This document shows, piece after piece, positions 27,501-36,821 of a stretch of 64,000 nucleotides of DNA. The translations under genes and the position numbers were made by a program. Numbering within the stretch: the first letter of the stretch is position 1; each line of letters begins with the position of its first letter. Below the pieces are notes generated by a model that was given only the letters and a program-made list of their open reading frames with translations, was not told the DNA's origin and ran no database searches. Source of the stretch: Planktothrix tepida PCC 9214 (GTDB lineage Bacteria; Cyanobacteriota; Cyanobacteriia; Cyanobacteriales; Microcoleaceae); NCBI RefSeq assembly GCF_900009145.1, contig NZ_LN889802.1, positions 47,429 to 111,428 on the forward strand, written 5' to 3'.

Positions 27501-30243
27501 TTTAGAAATTAAACTCAATAAAACTACCTATAAACCTGGAGAAACGGCAACGGCTTTAATTCAATCTCCCTATCCTGAAGGAGAATTATATTTTGCCGTC
27601 GTCCGCGATAAACCTCTGTATCAAACGGTCATAAAAGTTAAAGGAAGCGCGCCAGAAATCAAGTTTCAAGTGACTACTGAAATGTTACCGAATGCAGCAG
27701 TTGAAGCGGTATTAGTTCGACAAGGAAAACCCATTTCTGACCTTGAACCGGGGAGCTTAGAAAACTTAGCTAAAATTGGGTTAACACCGTTTAATATTAA
27801 TCTCGAAGATCAATATCTCAAAGTCCAAGTTAATCCTCAACACAACAAGCTAGAACCCAGTTCTAAACAAACCTTAAATTTAACTTTAACAGATGCCCAA
27901 AATCAACCTGTTCGCGGACAATTGACGGTAATGGTAGTGAATGATTCGATTTTACAACTTAATGGTTCTCGTCCCCCCAATTTAATCGAAACAGTCTATG
28001 CTGACCAACCCATTTCCACCCGATTTAGTGATAATCGTCCGGCGGTTATTTTAAATCAAGTCGCCTCTCCGTTAGCAAAAGGTTGGGGTTATGGAGGCGG
28101 TTTATCCACTGCAACTGCTAATCCTCGAATTCGCAAAGAATTTCAACCTTTAGCTTTTTATAACGGTTCAATTGTTACGGATAATCAAGGAAAAGCAACG
28201 GTTAATTTCAAGGTTCCTGATGATTTGACGACTTGGCGAGTCATGGTTGTCGCAACGGATGGAAATCTTAAATTTGGTTCGGAGGAAACCACATTTATTA
28301 CCACTCAAGCGTTAATTTCTAATCCCATTTTACCTCAATTTGCTCGTCCTGGCGATCGCATTTTAGCAGGATTATCCATTACCAATTTAACGGAAGAACA
28401 AGGTAACTTAAATATTACAGGAACCGTTAATGGCGGGATTCAATTTTCTCCTGGAAATACGAATCAACAAACTTTAAAAACCAAAGCTGAAGCTGGAACC
28501 AATGCTTATCGTTTTCCAATTTTAGTGAAACAAGCGGGTAACGCTAAAGTTCAGTTCAAAACGGAATTCAACAACAAATTCGATGGGTTTGAAGTGCCTT
28601 TAGAAGTTAAAACGTTTAACGTTATTGAACAGGTGATTGAGTCAGGACGCACGACAAATTCCGTCACCATTCCCCTGAATATTAGTAAAAAAGTTGTTCC
28701 TGATGTGGGAGGATTAGAAATTAATTTAGCGAGTACCTTAATTCCTCAATTAACGGCTTCTGCTGAACAAGTTTTTAATCAAGAAAAATTTCCTTTTCTG
28801 GAACCGGCTGTAAGTGAATTGCTCATCGCTGCTAATTTGGAAATTTTGGGTAAAAAATACAATCAAAGTTTGAGTGAATTGCAGTTACCTGAACGTGCTA
28901 AAACAGCTTTAGCTCAGATTAAGACGTTACAACAGGAAAATGGCGGGATTGAAGCTTATCCGGGTTTAAAAGCCTCTGATCCTATCCTTTCAGCTTATAC
29001 GGGGGAAGCCTTAGCTCAAGCTCAAAAAGCAGGGTTTGCTGTTGATTCTCAGGTAATTAGTTCCCTAAAAACCTATTTAATACAAGGTGTTAATGACCCT
29101 GGGAAATATGACTTTTGTACCGAGGACGTTTGTAAAAATGAAATTCGGTTAAATGCGTTAATTGCTTTGGATAATTTGGGAGAAAAACGCAGTGATTTCT
29201 TAGATACTATCTTGCAAAACTTTGAGGAATTTGATACTGTTAACCAAATTAAATTGGTGCGTTATTTATCCCAATTTCCTCAATGGAAAGAAGAGTATAA
29301 TCGTCTCTTTGAGCAAGTCCAGAAACAGATCTATATCACCGGAAGAACTGCGACGCTCAATTTCCCCCAAGGCTACCGTTGGTTAAATTCTCCGACAACC
29401 ATTCAATCTCAAGGATTACGTTTAGTGATCACCCAAAATCCCCAATCTCAAACCGTTGATAAACTGGTACAAAGTTTATTGAATCTGCGTAAAGATGGCA
29501 CTTGGGGAAGTAGTTATGATAATGCACAAGCGTTAACAGCTTTAGTTGCTTATGCAGACACGGAAACGACACCTCCTAACTTTAATATTGCCATTCAACT
29601 CGGAAATCAAACTTTAGGAGAAACTCAATTTAAGGGGTATAAAGATTCGAGTTATCGTTTGAATGTACCGATGTCAGAATTACCAAAAGGCAAAAATGAT
29701 TTAATTCTCCAACAATCTAATCAAGGTTTATTAAATTATTGGGTTGCCTATCGGTATCGTTTAGAAGGAAATCAACCGGGACGATTAAATGGCTTAAGAA
29801 TTACCCGAACAATTCGTTCTGCTGATGAGGATAAAGTTTTACAAACAATTGATTTAAACTCTCCTCAACAGCTTTTGAAAGTTCAACCTGGACAAGTGTT
29901 TGATATTGGGTTAGATATTATTACTGATCATCCCATTGATCAGGTGATGATTACTGATCCCCTTCCGGCTGGATTTGAAGCGATTGATGCTAGTTTTAAA
30001 ACGACTAATTTGGCAGTACAAGCTCAAAAAAGTAGTTGGGAAATTAACTATCAAACCATTTACAAGGATCGAATTATTGCCTATAGTGATCGTTTAGAAC
30101 CGGGGGTTTATCAACTGCATTATTTAGTTCGGTCTGTTACCCCAGGAGAATATTTATGGCCCGGTGCAGAAGCTAAATTACAATATACTCCTGAAGAATT
30201 TGGTCGCAGTGCATCAACAACTTTATTAGTTTCTAAACCTTAG
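24502..30243 (+). CDS. Alpha-2-macroglobulin family lipoprotein (no thioester motif)
   Basis: The 1913-residue envelope protein starts with a lipoprotein signal (Arg-rich n-region, hydrophobic core, lipobox LVGC with C27). It has the bacterial A2M architecture: repeated MG-type beta domains, a bait-like region, the A2M core with AFYNGSIVTDNQGKATVNFK and PDDLTTWRVMVVATD, and an alpha-helical thioester-domain-like barrel. Where relatives have CLEQ this protein reads FPFLEPAVSEL (about residue 1430), so no thioester can form. Bacterial A2Ms trap proteases in the periplasm, often with PBP1C; no pbpC gene is adjacent here. Non-thioester A2Ms are known, so it is probably functional as a conformational trap (inference). 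Confidence 0.92.
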   Translation: MRNFTQLRLRRRRFIFVFLFILTLVGCRIISHSPVSEVIPMVADLPKPQLPTWIEAINPLGDSPELSQIHVIFKDPLIPVENLESSRQKKLLKNFEITPKIPGEFRFLTPKMVGFQADKALPLATRLQVTVKKGLADLNQHQLEQDIAWTFATEPIKLSNLPGSKEQPESPENPLGLNPQLKFNSNVELDLNSLKQHLQLISQKTNQVIPVEVKLAEPEENKTPIEPDVKFNPAVQTKEYIVTPKQLLQTATQYQFKITPGLRPAQGNLETQVEISSLIKTYDSLKFISLQLPGKASIEGTSGRFVTGNPQLQFNNGIIAESALKNITIKPSPKPDIKLIQAYDNNDIVTLNPWALEPQTNYTITIGGELEDQFNQKLGKPVTITHKTGDLTPDIFVPSGLNIFPSQQNLELNISTLNLPQSQYQASYNVVQPTDLVYTDSAYPRNEGKNLLPPVEKWATFVASTPKNKVQETSINLREKLGRNTGLLAYGVTAKTTQYQQEGQQKWSEPQFYGLVQLTNLGVFAQWFPESGLVRVHHLDTGSVAEGVSVDIYPSQLEAKSYPQPKACATGTTDEQGMLVFNSQQLQQCMKGKRFAKAPELLVIAKEGKDWAFTRTFSYSGAYGYGIDANWEDQQISSRGVIFSDRQLYKPGEKVALTAMAYSLDKGTLKPNKNESYTVTLENPKKQIQTLGEYKTNEFATFSVELPLTENQPLGNYIVRAKNQNGIEILGDFRVAEFKPPNFKVDLSLNQPFAQIGETITANAKSEYLFGSPVAEGLAQYYVTRTATDFIPKGWENYSFGRQWFWPEEKPNVSDSVLQENQPLDAQGLGSKTVTVAKDLPYPMTYRVDVEVTDISNLSVANSQSFIALPSNRLIGLKTPFIGEAGKPLPIDVIVTDYQGKPLENVGVNLQLQKMDYSQVTRVVEGAQTNKNQIQYQTVAQIDVKSGQQEQTVSLTAPESGSYRIRANFSDTKDEITATDLQIWVTGNELVNWGGIDENRLEIKLNKTTYKPGETATALIQSPYPEGELYFAVVRDKPLYQTVIKVKGSAPEIKFQVTTEMLPNAAVEAVLVRQGKPISDLEPGSLENLAKIGLTPFNINLEDQYLKVQVNPQHNKLEPSSKQTLNLTLTDAQNQPVRGQLTVMVVNDSILQLNGSRPPNLIETVYADQPISTRFSDNRPAVILNQVASPLAKGWGYGGGLSTATANPRIRKEFQPLAFYNGSIVTDNQGKATVNFKVPDDLTTWRVMVVATDGNLKFGSEETTFITTQALISNPILPQFARPGDRILAGLSITNLTEEQGNLNITGTVNGGIQFSPGNTNQQTLKTKAEAGTNAYRFPILVKQAGNAKVQFKTEFNNKFDGFEVPLEVKTFNVIEQVIESGRTTNSVTIPLNISKKVVPDVGGLEINLASTLIPQLTASAEQVFNQEKFPFLEPAVSELLIAANLEILGKKYNQSLSELQLPERAKTALAQIKTLQQENGGIEAYPGLKASDPILSAYTGEALAQAQKAGFAVDSQVISSLKTYLIQGVNDPGKYDFCTEDVCKNEIRLNALIALDNLGEKRSDFLDTILQNFEEFDTVNQIKLVRYLSQFPQWKEEYNRLFEQVQKQIYITGRTATLNFPQGYRWLNSPTTIQSQGLRLVITQNPQSQTVDKLVQSLLNLRKDGTWGSSYDNAQALTALVAYADTETTPPNFNIAIQLGNQTLGETQFKGYKDSSYRLNVPMSELPKGKNDLILQQSNQGLLNYWVAYRYRLEGNQPGRLNGLRITRTIRSADEDKVLQTIDLNSPQQLLKVQPGQVFDIGLDIITDHPIDQVMITDPLPAGFEAIDASFKTTNLAVQAQKSSWEINYQTIYKDRIIAYSDRLEPGVYQLHYLVRSVTPGEYLWPGAEAKLQYTPEEFGRSASTTLLVSKP

Positions 30244-30249
30244 TCCCCT

Positions 30250-30301
30250 GTAGAGACGCGCCAATAGCCTTCGGCATTGCTACGCTAAGGCGCGTCTCTA
30301 C
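30250..30301. repeat. Inverted repeat/hairpin between convergent genes
   Basis: GTAGAGACGCGCC at 30250-30262 is the exact complement of GGCGCGTCTCTAC at 30289-30301, with an inner region that itself pairs partly (TAGC...GCTA). It lies between the ends of the A2M gene and sucD. It resembles dispersed cyanobacterial repeats and may act as a transcript-end structure for both genes. Confidence 0.7.
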
Positions 30302-30326
30302 TCTACTAGATCTGAAACCTGTCCCA

Positions 30327-31229
30327 TTATTTTTTCCGTCTTTTGATCGCTTTTTTAACTAAAATTGGAATTTCTGAAGGACGTTCTGCAACGAGAACTT
30401 CTGCCGTTTTAAAAGCCGCAATTTTACTTTCAACAGTGCCTGCATCTACCATATTACTGACAACTTTTGAAGTCATTAATAAACTAGCATGACCTAAAAG
30501 TTTAGTCGCTGGAGCGTGTAACCCGGCAATATAAGCAACAACGGGTTTATCAATGGCTTCGGCGATATAAGAAGCGGCTTCTTCTTCGCTAGTTCCCCCC
30601 ATTTCTCCTACTAAGACAATCACCTCTGTATTTTCATCTTCATCTAAAATTTCTAACCATTGTAAAAAAGAAGAACCTACAATAAAATCACTCCCAATAC
30701 TGACCGCCACCGATTGACCTAATCCCGCTTGGGTTAATTCTGCCGCTACTTCATAAGTTAAGGTACTACTTCGACTTAATAATCCCACATTTCCCGGTTT
30801 ATAAAATTCACTTGGATGGGTTCCTAATAACAATTGATCTGGAATAATAATTCCTGAACAATTAGGGCCAACGACTAAGGTTTCTGTAGCTTCCGCTTTG
30901 CGGACTAAATGTACCATATCTAAAGGGGGCATTCCTTCAGTAACAATAATTAACTGACGAATTCCCGCCGCCATTGCTTCTAAAGCCGCATCTAAAACAT
31001 GATAAGGATGAACAAAAATCACACTAATATCGATATCTCCGACACTGGCAATCGCTTGTTCAACTAAATCAAAAACTGGTATTTCATTTAACTCCTGCCC
31101 TCCCTGACCCGGACTGACACAGGCGACAATCTGAGTCCCGTAGGTTTTCATTTGCATAACCGCTTGGGTTAAGGAGGGCGAGATCGTTGTACCCTGTACG
31201 ATCACTTTACTATCAGGAGTTAAATTCAT
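30327..31229 (-). CDS. sucD: Succinate-CoA ligase, alpha subunit
   Basis: The 300-residue protein is the CoA-binding and phosphohistidine subunit of succinyl-CoA synthetase. It shows VIVQGTT at the start, VGPNCSGIIIPDQ, a GNVGLLSRSSTLTYE loop and GHASLL with the phospho-His. It is translated from the same strand as sucC with a 48-bp gap, last in a three-gene unit GT2-sucC-sucD. In cyanobacteria the enzyme completes the variant TCA pathway that uses succinyl-CoA or succinic semialdehyde. The sequence is divergent from E. coli SucD (SSTL for GTLT), but both subunits are present. Confidence 0.88.
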   Translation of the reverse strand: MNLTPDSKVIVQGTTISPSLTQAVMQMKTYGTQIVACVSPGQGGQELNEIPVFDLVEQAIASVGDIDISVIFVHPYHVLDAALEAMAAGIRQLIIVTEGMPPLDMVHLVRKAEATETLVVGPNCSGIIIPDQLLLGTHPSEFYKPGNVGLLSRSSTLTYEVAAELTQAGLGQSVAVSIGSDFIVGSSFLQWLEILDEDENTEVIVLVGEMGGTSEEEAASYIAEAIDKPVVAYIAGLHAPATKLLGHASLLMTSKVVSNMVDAGTVESKIAAFKTAEVLVAERPSEIPILVKKAIKRRKK

Positions 31230-31277
31230 ATTTGATCATCCAAATTCGGGGGAAGTTTTACAAGGGTGAGTTACAAA

Positions 31278-32432
31278 CTATTTTGCTAAATTAATCGCTG
31301 CCACTACAGCTAAATCTAACCGATCAAATAAATTTACAGGTAAATCAGCAAACTGTTCTCGACAGGATTCGGGTTCAATTCCAGCTAACCGAAACACAAA
31401 TTGAGGTAAATTAGTTGTTCGAGCTTTGCGTTTTAAATACCCGGCAATTTCCACTAAGAGCGGGAAACGAATCGTAGGTTGAACCCAGAAATTTGCAATC
31501 ACAACCTTAACCTGTTTGGATTGGGTTACTAAATCAATTCCCCGATATAATCGTTGGCGAAAATCTTCTGTAATTTCATAATGATCTGCCCCGCCTAAAT
31601 TCAGAAAATTTGCAGGTTTACCAGAGGATTGCATGACTAAATCTAAGGTTGCCATGGTTAACCCAGCACCATTACATAAAATCCCCATATTACCTTCTAA
31701 TTCAACTAAATTCAGTTGGGGATGAAACAATTCATCGGTAATTTTCGGTAGGGAAACCGCATGATAAGTTTGTTGGGCTTTCAAAAGCAAAATCAAGTCT
31801 TCATGTCGTCCCAAGGCACCACTATTGGCAATGACTTTGCCATCTAGTGCCATAACTTCACCCGTCGGACTAATGCCTAACGGATTAATTTCAACGAGAT
31901 CTAAATCTTTCTCAACAAATAGACGATACATTTTTTCAACAATGGTACTCACCGAGAGAATTAAATCTCCCTCTAATCCCATTTTCAACATTAATCGTCG
32001 AGCATAAAACGAGGAAAAATCCTGATCGACAATCACTTGCTGAATTTTGGAAAGGGTGGCTTCTACATTCACCCCTCCCTGTTGCGATCCCAATAACACC
32101 GGACGCCGTGATCCCGGATCTAAGGTAACGGCTAAATATAATTCCCGGTCTGCATCATATTTGGCTTCGGCTAAGAGGACTTGGGGACATTCACCGCGAA
32201 TGGGTAAATTAAAAATCATTTGGGCGGCGGCGACCGCATCAATGGTATTTTCCACAAACCGAATGCCTCCGGCTTTTCCCCTTCCTCCCGCCCGGACTTG
32301 GGATTTAAGCACCACCGGATAGGGGATGGTCAAACCCTTCAAATCCTGAGCTTGATCAATCCGTTGTGAAGGTAAAACCGGAATCGCCATTTGACGAAAT
32401 AACGTTTTAGCTTGATACTCTAGCAAATCCAT
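31278..32432 (-). CDS. sucC: Succinate-CoA ligase, beta subunit
   Basis: The ATP-grasp subunit of succinyl-CoA synthetase, about 384 residues. MDLLEYQAKTLF at the N-terminus, KSQVRAGGRGKAGG (nucleotide loop), LVEINPLGISPTGEVMALDGK (metal binding) and LEGNMGILCNGAGLTMATLD are all typical. The start is set at ATG 32432 because GAGGA lies 7-8 bases upstream; a TTG at 32438 is less likely. The start is only 10 bp after the end of the glycosyltransferase gene, so the two are translationally close. Confidence 0.92.
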   Translation of the reverse strand: MDLLEYQAKTLFRQMAIPVLPSQRIDQAQDLKGLTIPYPVVLKSQVRAGGRGKAGGIRFVENTIDAVAAAQMIFNLPIRGECPQVLLAEAKYDADRELYLAVTLDPGSRRPVLLGSQQGGVNVEATLSKIQQVIVDQDFSSFYARRLMLKMGLEGDLILSVSTIVEKMYRLFVEKDLDLVEINPLGISPTGEVMALDGKVIANSGALGRHEDLILLLKAQQTYHAVSLPKITDELFHPQLNLVELEGNMGILCNGAGLTMATLDLVMQSSGKPANFLNLGGADHYEITEDFRQRLYRGIDLVTQSKQVKVVIANFWVQPTIRFPLLVEIAGYLKRKARTTNLPQFVFRLAGIEPESCREQFADLPVNLFDRLDLAVVAAINLAK

Positions 32433-32442
32433 GCACAATTCC

Positions 32443-34089
32443 TCATTCAGGGGTTAGGGTTCCTTGATGAACGGTCTTGACCCACTTCAGTTGTTTGGGA
32501 CGAATCGAAATCCGAGCCGTTGTACTCCCCACCACTAATAACCAGTGAAGCATATAGACCGTACCCCGAACGGTATCAATCCACAGGGTTAAGGGTTCGG
32601 GGAGGCGCAACCCTAGACTCTGAGCCAAAGCCGGTTGAGGCGAGGTCACGTTTGTTGACTCTGGGGAAGTCAATTCTCCGGTTTTCCTGAGTTGACCATT
32701 GGTTTTGACTTTTAGGGGTTTGGTTTGGCGAATTCGTTGTAAGCCCAGAAACATTCCCAATAAAGACAGGGTGACGGTAAAACAAGTTAAGGGTGTTGTT
32801 AAGGGTAAACGGCGTTGAATTAAAGACAGTACCAAATCGGGAACCGCCGCCGTCGGTAAGATATATTGAGTAATCCAAAAACCCAGCAAATCGATGGTTT
32901 TTGAAGTTCCCATGCGATTACGGAGAATTAAACGCCAATAATCTAAATAGCGTTGATACCCTCCTTCTGCCCAACGATTGCGTTGATGCCATAAGGCTTT
33001 AAAATGGGTAACTCCTTCTTCATTTACCGGAGGAAAGGACAAACATTCAATGTCCCATTGATCCAAATGCAATCGAATCGTTAAATCTAAATCATCGGTA
33101 ATGGTTTCTTCATTCCAACCCCCACAACTTAACAAAGCCTGACGTCGGACAAACTGCCCATTTCCCCGCAGTTCTCCAATGCCACCAATGGTAATTCGTT
33201 GTTCTTGAAAATAAGCATCTAAAGCCATCTCTGCGGCTTGAGAACGAGTCCAAAAATTTTCCGAGGCATTGGCTATGGCTTTTCGCACTTGGACAGCCCC
33301 CACCTGTTCCGCATTGAAGAGAGGAACAACGTGGTGTAACATATCCGGTGCGATTTGAGCATCGGCATCAAAAACTCCGATAATATCGCCTTGAGTTAAG
33401 GGTAAAACTTTATTTAAAGCCCCTGATTTCCCACCCGTAGCATTTCCTGAACGCCGTAATACCTTGAGTTGAGGATAGTCTGGGGCGAGTTTTTCCAGAA
33501 CAACCGAGGTTTGATCGCTGCTATTATCGTCAACGACCCAGAGTTCATAGCAATCACTGGGATAATCTAAGCTACAGAGATTTTTAACCAAACGACCAAT
33601 GACGGCTTCTTCATTTTTAGCGGCGACTAATAACGAAATATAAGGCCAATTTTGTTGGGGTTGTTCCGGTAAACTTTCGTCTAGGGAGCGGGTTTTGGCT
33701 AAAAAAATTCTTAAGGCATGAATGGATAATAAACCCGTTAAACCGAGGATAAATCCCATTCCCCAAGAAACAAAATGTAGAATAATGATTCCACCCCAAA
33801 TTAAGCTAAGGGCAACGGCCGCTTTCTGTCTACGACCTTGATACCACTGGGAGCAAACCTTGAAGTTTGACTCTTTGGGGGAAAAACTCGTGCCAGCGTG
33901 TGGAGTAGCGACATTTACCGAGGGATAAACCATTGAGGCTCCATTCCCACTGACCCCACTATCCTGCTGATTCCGTTGAGATTTCCAAGCCGGAGATGAA
34001 TCAGGATAGTCTTGATCACTGGTTAGCGCTTTTACATCACCGTTGCATAAGCTGTCAGCATCCTTTTCTGGCCAAGACTGTTTTGGCAT
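32443..34089 (-). CDS. Membrane glycosyltransferase family 2
   Basis: A 548-residue processive-type GT2 enzyme. A polar N-terminal tail of about 85 residues is followed by two transmembrane helices (about 91-128), a GT-A catalytic domain starting LLVAAKNEEA (about 153) with VVDDNSSDQT, GKSGALNKVL, the metal-binding DADAQ, and the QRNRW motif (acceptor/processivity site), then more membrane helices. Related proteins make cellulose-like, hyaluronan-like or N-acetylglucosamine polymers or glycolipids; the product cannot be read here. It leads an operon with sucC and sucD, an odd pairing with no obvious metabolic reason. Confidence 0.88.
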   Translation of the reverse strand: MPKQSWPEKDADSLCNGDVKALTSDQDYPDSSPAWKSQRNQQDSGVSGNGASMVYPSVNVATPHAGTSFSPKESNFKVCSQWYQGRRQKAAVALSLIWGGIIILHFVSWGMGFILGLTGLLSIHALRIFLAKTRSLDESLPEQPQQNWPYISLLVAAKNEEAVIGRLVKNLCSLDYPSDCYELWVVDDNSSDQTSVVLEKLAPDYPQLKVLRRSGNATGGKSGALNKVLPLTQGDIIGVFDADAQIAPDMLHHVVPLFNAEQVGAVQVRKAIANASENFWTRSQAAEMALDAYFQEQRITIGGIGELRGNGQFVRRQALLSCGGWNEETITDDLDLTIRLHLDQWDIECLSFPPVNEEGVTHFKALWHQRNRWAEGGYQRYLDYWRLILRNRMGTSKTIDLLGFWITQYILPTAAVPDLVLSLIQRRLPLTTPLTCFTVTLSLLGMFLGLQRIRQTKPLKVKTNGQLRKTGELTSPESTNVTSPQPALAQSLGLRLPEPLTLWIDTVRGTVYMLHWLLVVGSTTARISIRPKQLKWVKTVHQGTLTPE

Positions 34090-34298
34090 AGATAATCTGA
34101 TTTAACCCTCAATATTCGTCCAATCTGCTATCTAGTATCCAATATTGTGGCACTTCTTCGCGGTTCAAGGCAGATTAACTGTTGAGAGCATTTTATGGGT
34201 GATGCTGGAATCATGGCTAGGTTTGGGATCTCAGATAGAAACCGAACCCTAAATCGAGTTCTATGCAGGCAAACGAGATGAAATAGCGCTGCTCCTCT

Positions 34299-34910
34299 TC
34301 AACAAATGGGCTGCTGACCCGGTTTAACGGCATGAATATTTTCACTTCCTGATTGAGGCCAACCCCGTCGATCTCCGGCTTCTCCAGGTTGTCCCCAACC
34401 TAATTGTAATAACATCTCTAAAAAACTAGATTTTTCCCATTTCCAAATACAAGCCCATTCCGTGCGTTGAACAATAGCATCTACTTCTTCAACACAAATT
34501 TGGCGATAATCTTTACCACTATTTAAACTTAAATATAAATCCATTCCCGCCGTTACCTCATGCCAAAATTTTAAAACTCGAATTTTTGCCGTTTTTAACT
34601 GTTCAAAATCACAAGGTAAGGCGATTAATTGTTCATTCACAAAGGGAAACTGTAGGGTTTTTCCCTTAACGGTAATTTCTCGCTCCAGAACCCCAGAAAC
34701 TTGATTCTCTTTTTGGTACTGGTGAATGGTGGCTTTAAAATTTTGATAGGCTGTAAACTTTTGAATTCCCTCCGGCTTCAAAAAACAATCAATGACTGGA
34801 TTTCCGACGGCAGGCGTTGCCTTTAAATTCAAACGCTCCCCTTTCAGACAAGCCTCGCGCTCCTCATTTAAGATGTGGATCAGTTCCTCTGTGCTATAGA
34901 TTTTTGACAT
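34299..34910 (-). CDS. Conserved hypothetical protein, 203 aa
   Basis: Not recognised. It is soluble, without signal or membrane segments. The centre contains VSGVLEREITVKGKTLQFP and WHEVTAGMDLYLSLNSGKDY, and the C-terminal 35 residues are Gly/Pro-rich and look disordered. It appears to be a single gene on the minus strand, 209 bp downstream of nothing else on that strand within its unit. No function is proposed. Confidence 0.65.
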   Translation of the reverse strand: MSKIYSTEELIHILNEEREACLKGERLNLKATPAVGNPVIDCFLKPEGIQKFTAYQNFKATIHQYQKENQVSGVLEREITVKGKTLQFPFVNEQLIALPCDFEQLKTAKIRVLKFWHEVTAGMDLYLSLNSGKDYRQICVEEVDAIVQRTEWACIWKWEKSSFLEMLLQLGWGQPGEAGDRRGWPQSGSENIHAVKPGQQPIC

Positions 34911-35029
34911 CAGAAACGTCCTAACTTGCCAGTATTTATCAGATGGGTTTGTGATTAGACGACATGGTAGTGCATCAATCTCAGGGATGTCAAGGAACTG
35001 ATCCGGGGTTGAATCACATCTGGGTGCAG

Positions 35030-35539
35030 TTATTGATCAGAACTCAGTTTAGATTTTAACAGGTTCAGTCGATCTAAACTCAGATTGATTTTCACTTCTA
35101 TTAACTGTTGATGATCTCGTAATAAAATCATACCATTTTTACCGACTGCTAAATCTGGATCAGTTAATTCAATCAGTTTATAGGGCAGTTTATAGCGTTC
35201 CACTCGAATCACAATTTGTTGTTGAGATTCAGGAAAAATATACAATCGTTTTTGTTGTACATCCAATTCTAATTTATGGGGGGTAATACTTCGTTCTTGA
35301 GGTTGTTGGGGTTTAAACCAATAAAGTGTAGCACCCCGAACTTGTGGGGTCTTAATGGTAAAGATTTCATCAAATTGTTGGGGTTCCCAGTCTAAATGGA
35401 TGAGATCTCCATCGGTCGGGAGTAACCGTTGTTGCCAATGAATTTCCTGATCTTGTAAGGATGCCCACCACTGACGAATGGTATCGAGATGGGTTGCATT
35501 ATCAGGGTTACTACTGCCATACTGCCAAAGGGTTGTCAT
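35030..35539 (-). CDS. Conserved hypothetical protein, 169 aa
   Basis: Not recognised. The sequence is Trp/Gln-rich at the start (TLWQYGSSNP, IRQWWASLQDQEIHWQQRLL) and beta-rich afterwards (KLELDVQQKRLYIFPESQQ), with no signal peptide. It is divergent from the deacetylase gene with 58 bp between starts, so the two share a promoter region. No function is proposed. Confidence 0.65.
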   Translation of the reverse strand: MTTLWQYGSSNPDNATHLDTIRQWWASLQDQEIHWQQRLLPTDGDLIHLDWEPQQFDEIFTIKTPQVRGATLYWFKPQQPQERSITPHKLELDVQQKRLYIFPESQQQIVIRVERYKLPYKLIELTDPDLAVGKNGMILLRDHQQLIEVKINLSLDRLNLLKSKLSSDQ

Positions 35540-35597
35540 TGTTTTTGACTCAATTCTATTTTCTTTAACTCTAACGTTTTAACTACAATTAGCGAGT

Positions 35598-36515
35598 ATG
35601 GATTTACCGATTGTTTTTCATCCTGATTATGTTGTTCCGTTACCGCCAGAACATCGGTTTCCGATGGCTAAGTTTCGTTTATTATATGAGTTATTATTGC
35701 GGGATGGAGTGACAGACATTTCTCAAGTTCATACCCCAGAATTACCGCCTCAAGACTGGATTGAATGGGTGCATGATAAAGATTATGTAGAGGGGTATTG
35801 TCAGGGAACTCTTGAGCCTAAAGCACAACGTCGCATCGGTTTACCTTGGAGTCCGGCTTTAGCAAGGCGAACTTGTATTGCCGTGGGCGGGTCAATTTTA
35901 ACTGCAAAATTAGCGTTATCTCAGGGTTTAGCGTGTAATACGGCCGGAGGAACTCATCATGCGTTTCCCAGTTTTGGATCGGGATTTTGTATTTTTAATG
36001 ATATGGCGATCGCTACTCGTGTGGTACAAGAGTTAGGACTGGCTAAAACAATATTAATTCTGGATTTGGATGTACATCAAGGAGATGCAACGGCCGTTAT
36101 TTTCCAAAATGATCCGAATGTATTTACTTTTTCGATGCACTGTGAGGCGAATTTTCCGGCTAAAAAACAAATCAGTGATTTAGATGTTCCCTTACCTATC
36201 GGTATGGAAGATGAGGAATATTTACAAACTTTAGCTGATTATTTACCGGATATATTATCTCAAGTGAAACCCGATTTAGTCTTTTATGATGCAGGCGTTG
36301 ACCCCCATTGTGAGGATCGATTAGGAAAATTAGCTTTAACTGATACGGGGCTTTGGCGACGAGAAATGCAAGTTTTAAGCACTTGTGTTAGTCTAGGTTA
36401 TCCGGTTGCTGGAATCATTGGTGGAGGTTATTCCGATGATTTAGAAGCATTAGTTTATCGCCATTCTTTACTGCATCGCGCTGCTTCCCAAGTTTATCAT
36501 CAATATCGTCTTTAA
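35598..36515 (+). CDS. Histone-deacetylase-family amidohydrolase
   Basis: The 305-residue protein has the HDAC/acetoin-utilisation/acetylpolyamine hydrolase fold: GGTHHAFPSFGSGFCIFND (tandem His charge relay and substrate pocket), ILDLDVHQGDATA with the Asp and His metal ligands, a later YDAGVDPHCEDRLGKL with the third Asp ligand, and the GGGY loop near the C-terminus. All zinc ligands are present, so it should be active as a deacetylase on small molecules or lysines. No histone substrate is expected in a bacterium. Start is ATG 35598. Confidence 0.92.
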   Translation: MDLPIVFHPDYVVPLPPEHRFPMAKFRLLYELLLRDGVTDISQVHTPELPPQDWIEWVHDKDYVEGYCQGTLEPKAQRRIGLPWSPALARRTCIAVGGSILTAKLALSQGLACNTAGGTHHAFPSFGSGFCIFNDMAIATRVVQELGLAKTILILDLDVHQGDATAVIFQNDPNVFTFSMHCEANFPAKKQISDLDVPLPIGMEDEEYLQTLADYLPDILSQVKPDLVFYDAGVDPHCEDRLGKLALTDTGLWRREMQVLSTCVSLGYPVAGIIGGGYSDDLEALVYRHSLLHRAASQVYHQYRL

Positions 36516-36821
36516 TCGAATAAAAGCTTTAGTATTCAATCAAAAACCCACAAAAATTATTTAAAATAAAACAATGATTTTCGACGTTAAAACTCTAAAT
36601 ATATTCAAAAATTAGCTCAAATTGTTGTTTTCATTAAATTTTCTCATTCTGATTTAATCAATCTATTTAATTTAGCCTAAAATAACGCAATATCCCGGCT
36701 TGAAGATACTCTTGTTTCCATCGGCTGTCATTATTAACTTTAAAGATAGACTTACAACTTCCCCTGGGGTAGTTTAAACTAAAGAATATGTCCCCTAAAT
36801 TCCCGTCCCAACGGTTCCGAA
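36516..36821. other. Intergenic region, 306 bp
   Basis: AT-rich DNA between the deacetylase and the ethylene-receptor-like kinase. I see no ORF, RNA gene, repeat or convincing terminator in it. It should contain the promoter of the kinase gene. Confidence 0.5.

Noticed and set aside
32047..32322. Plus-strand ORF of 91 codons inside sucC
   Set aside because: Antisense to a well-conserved ATP-grasp subunit; no supporting start or motif.
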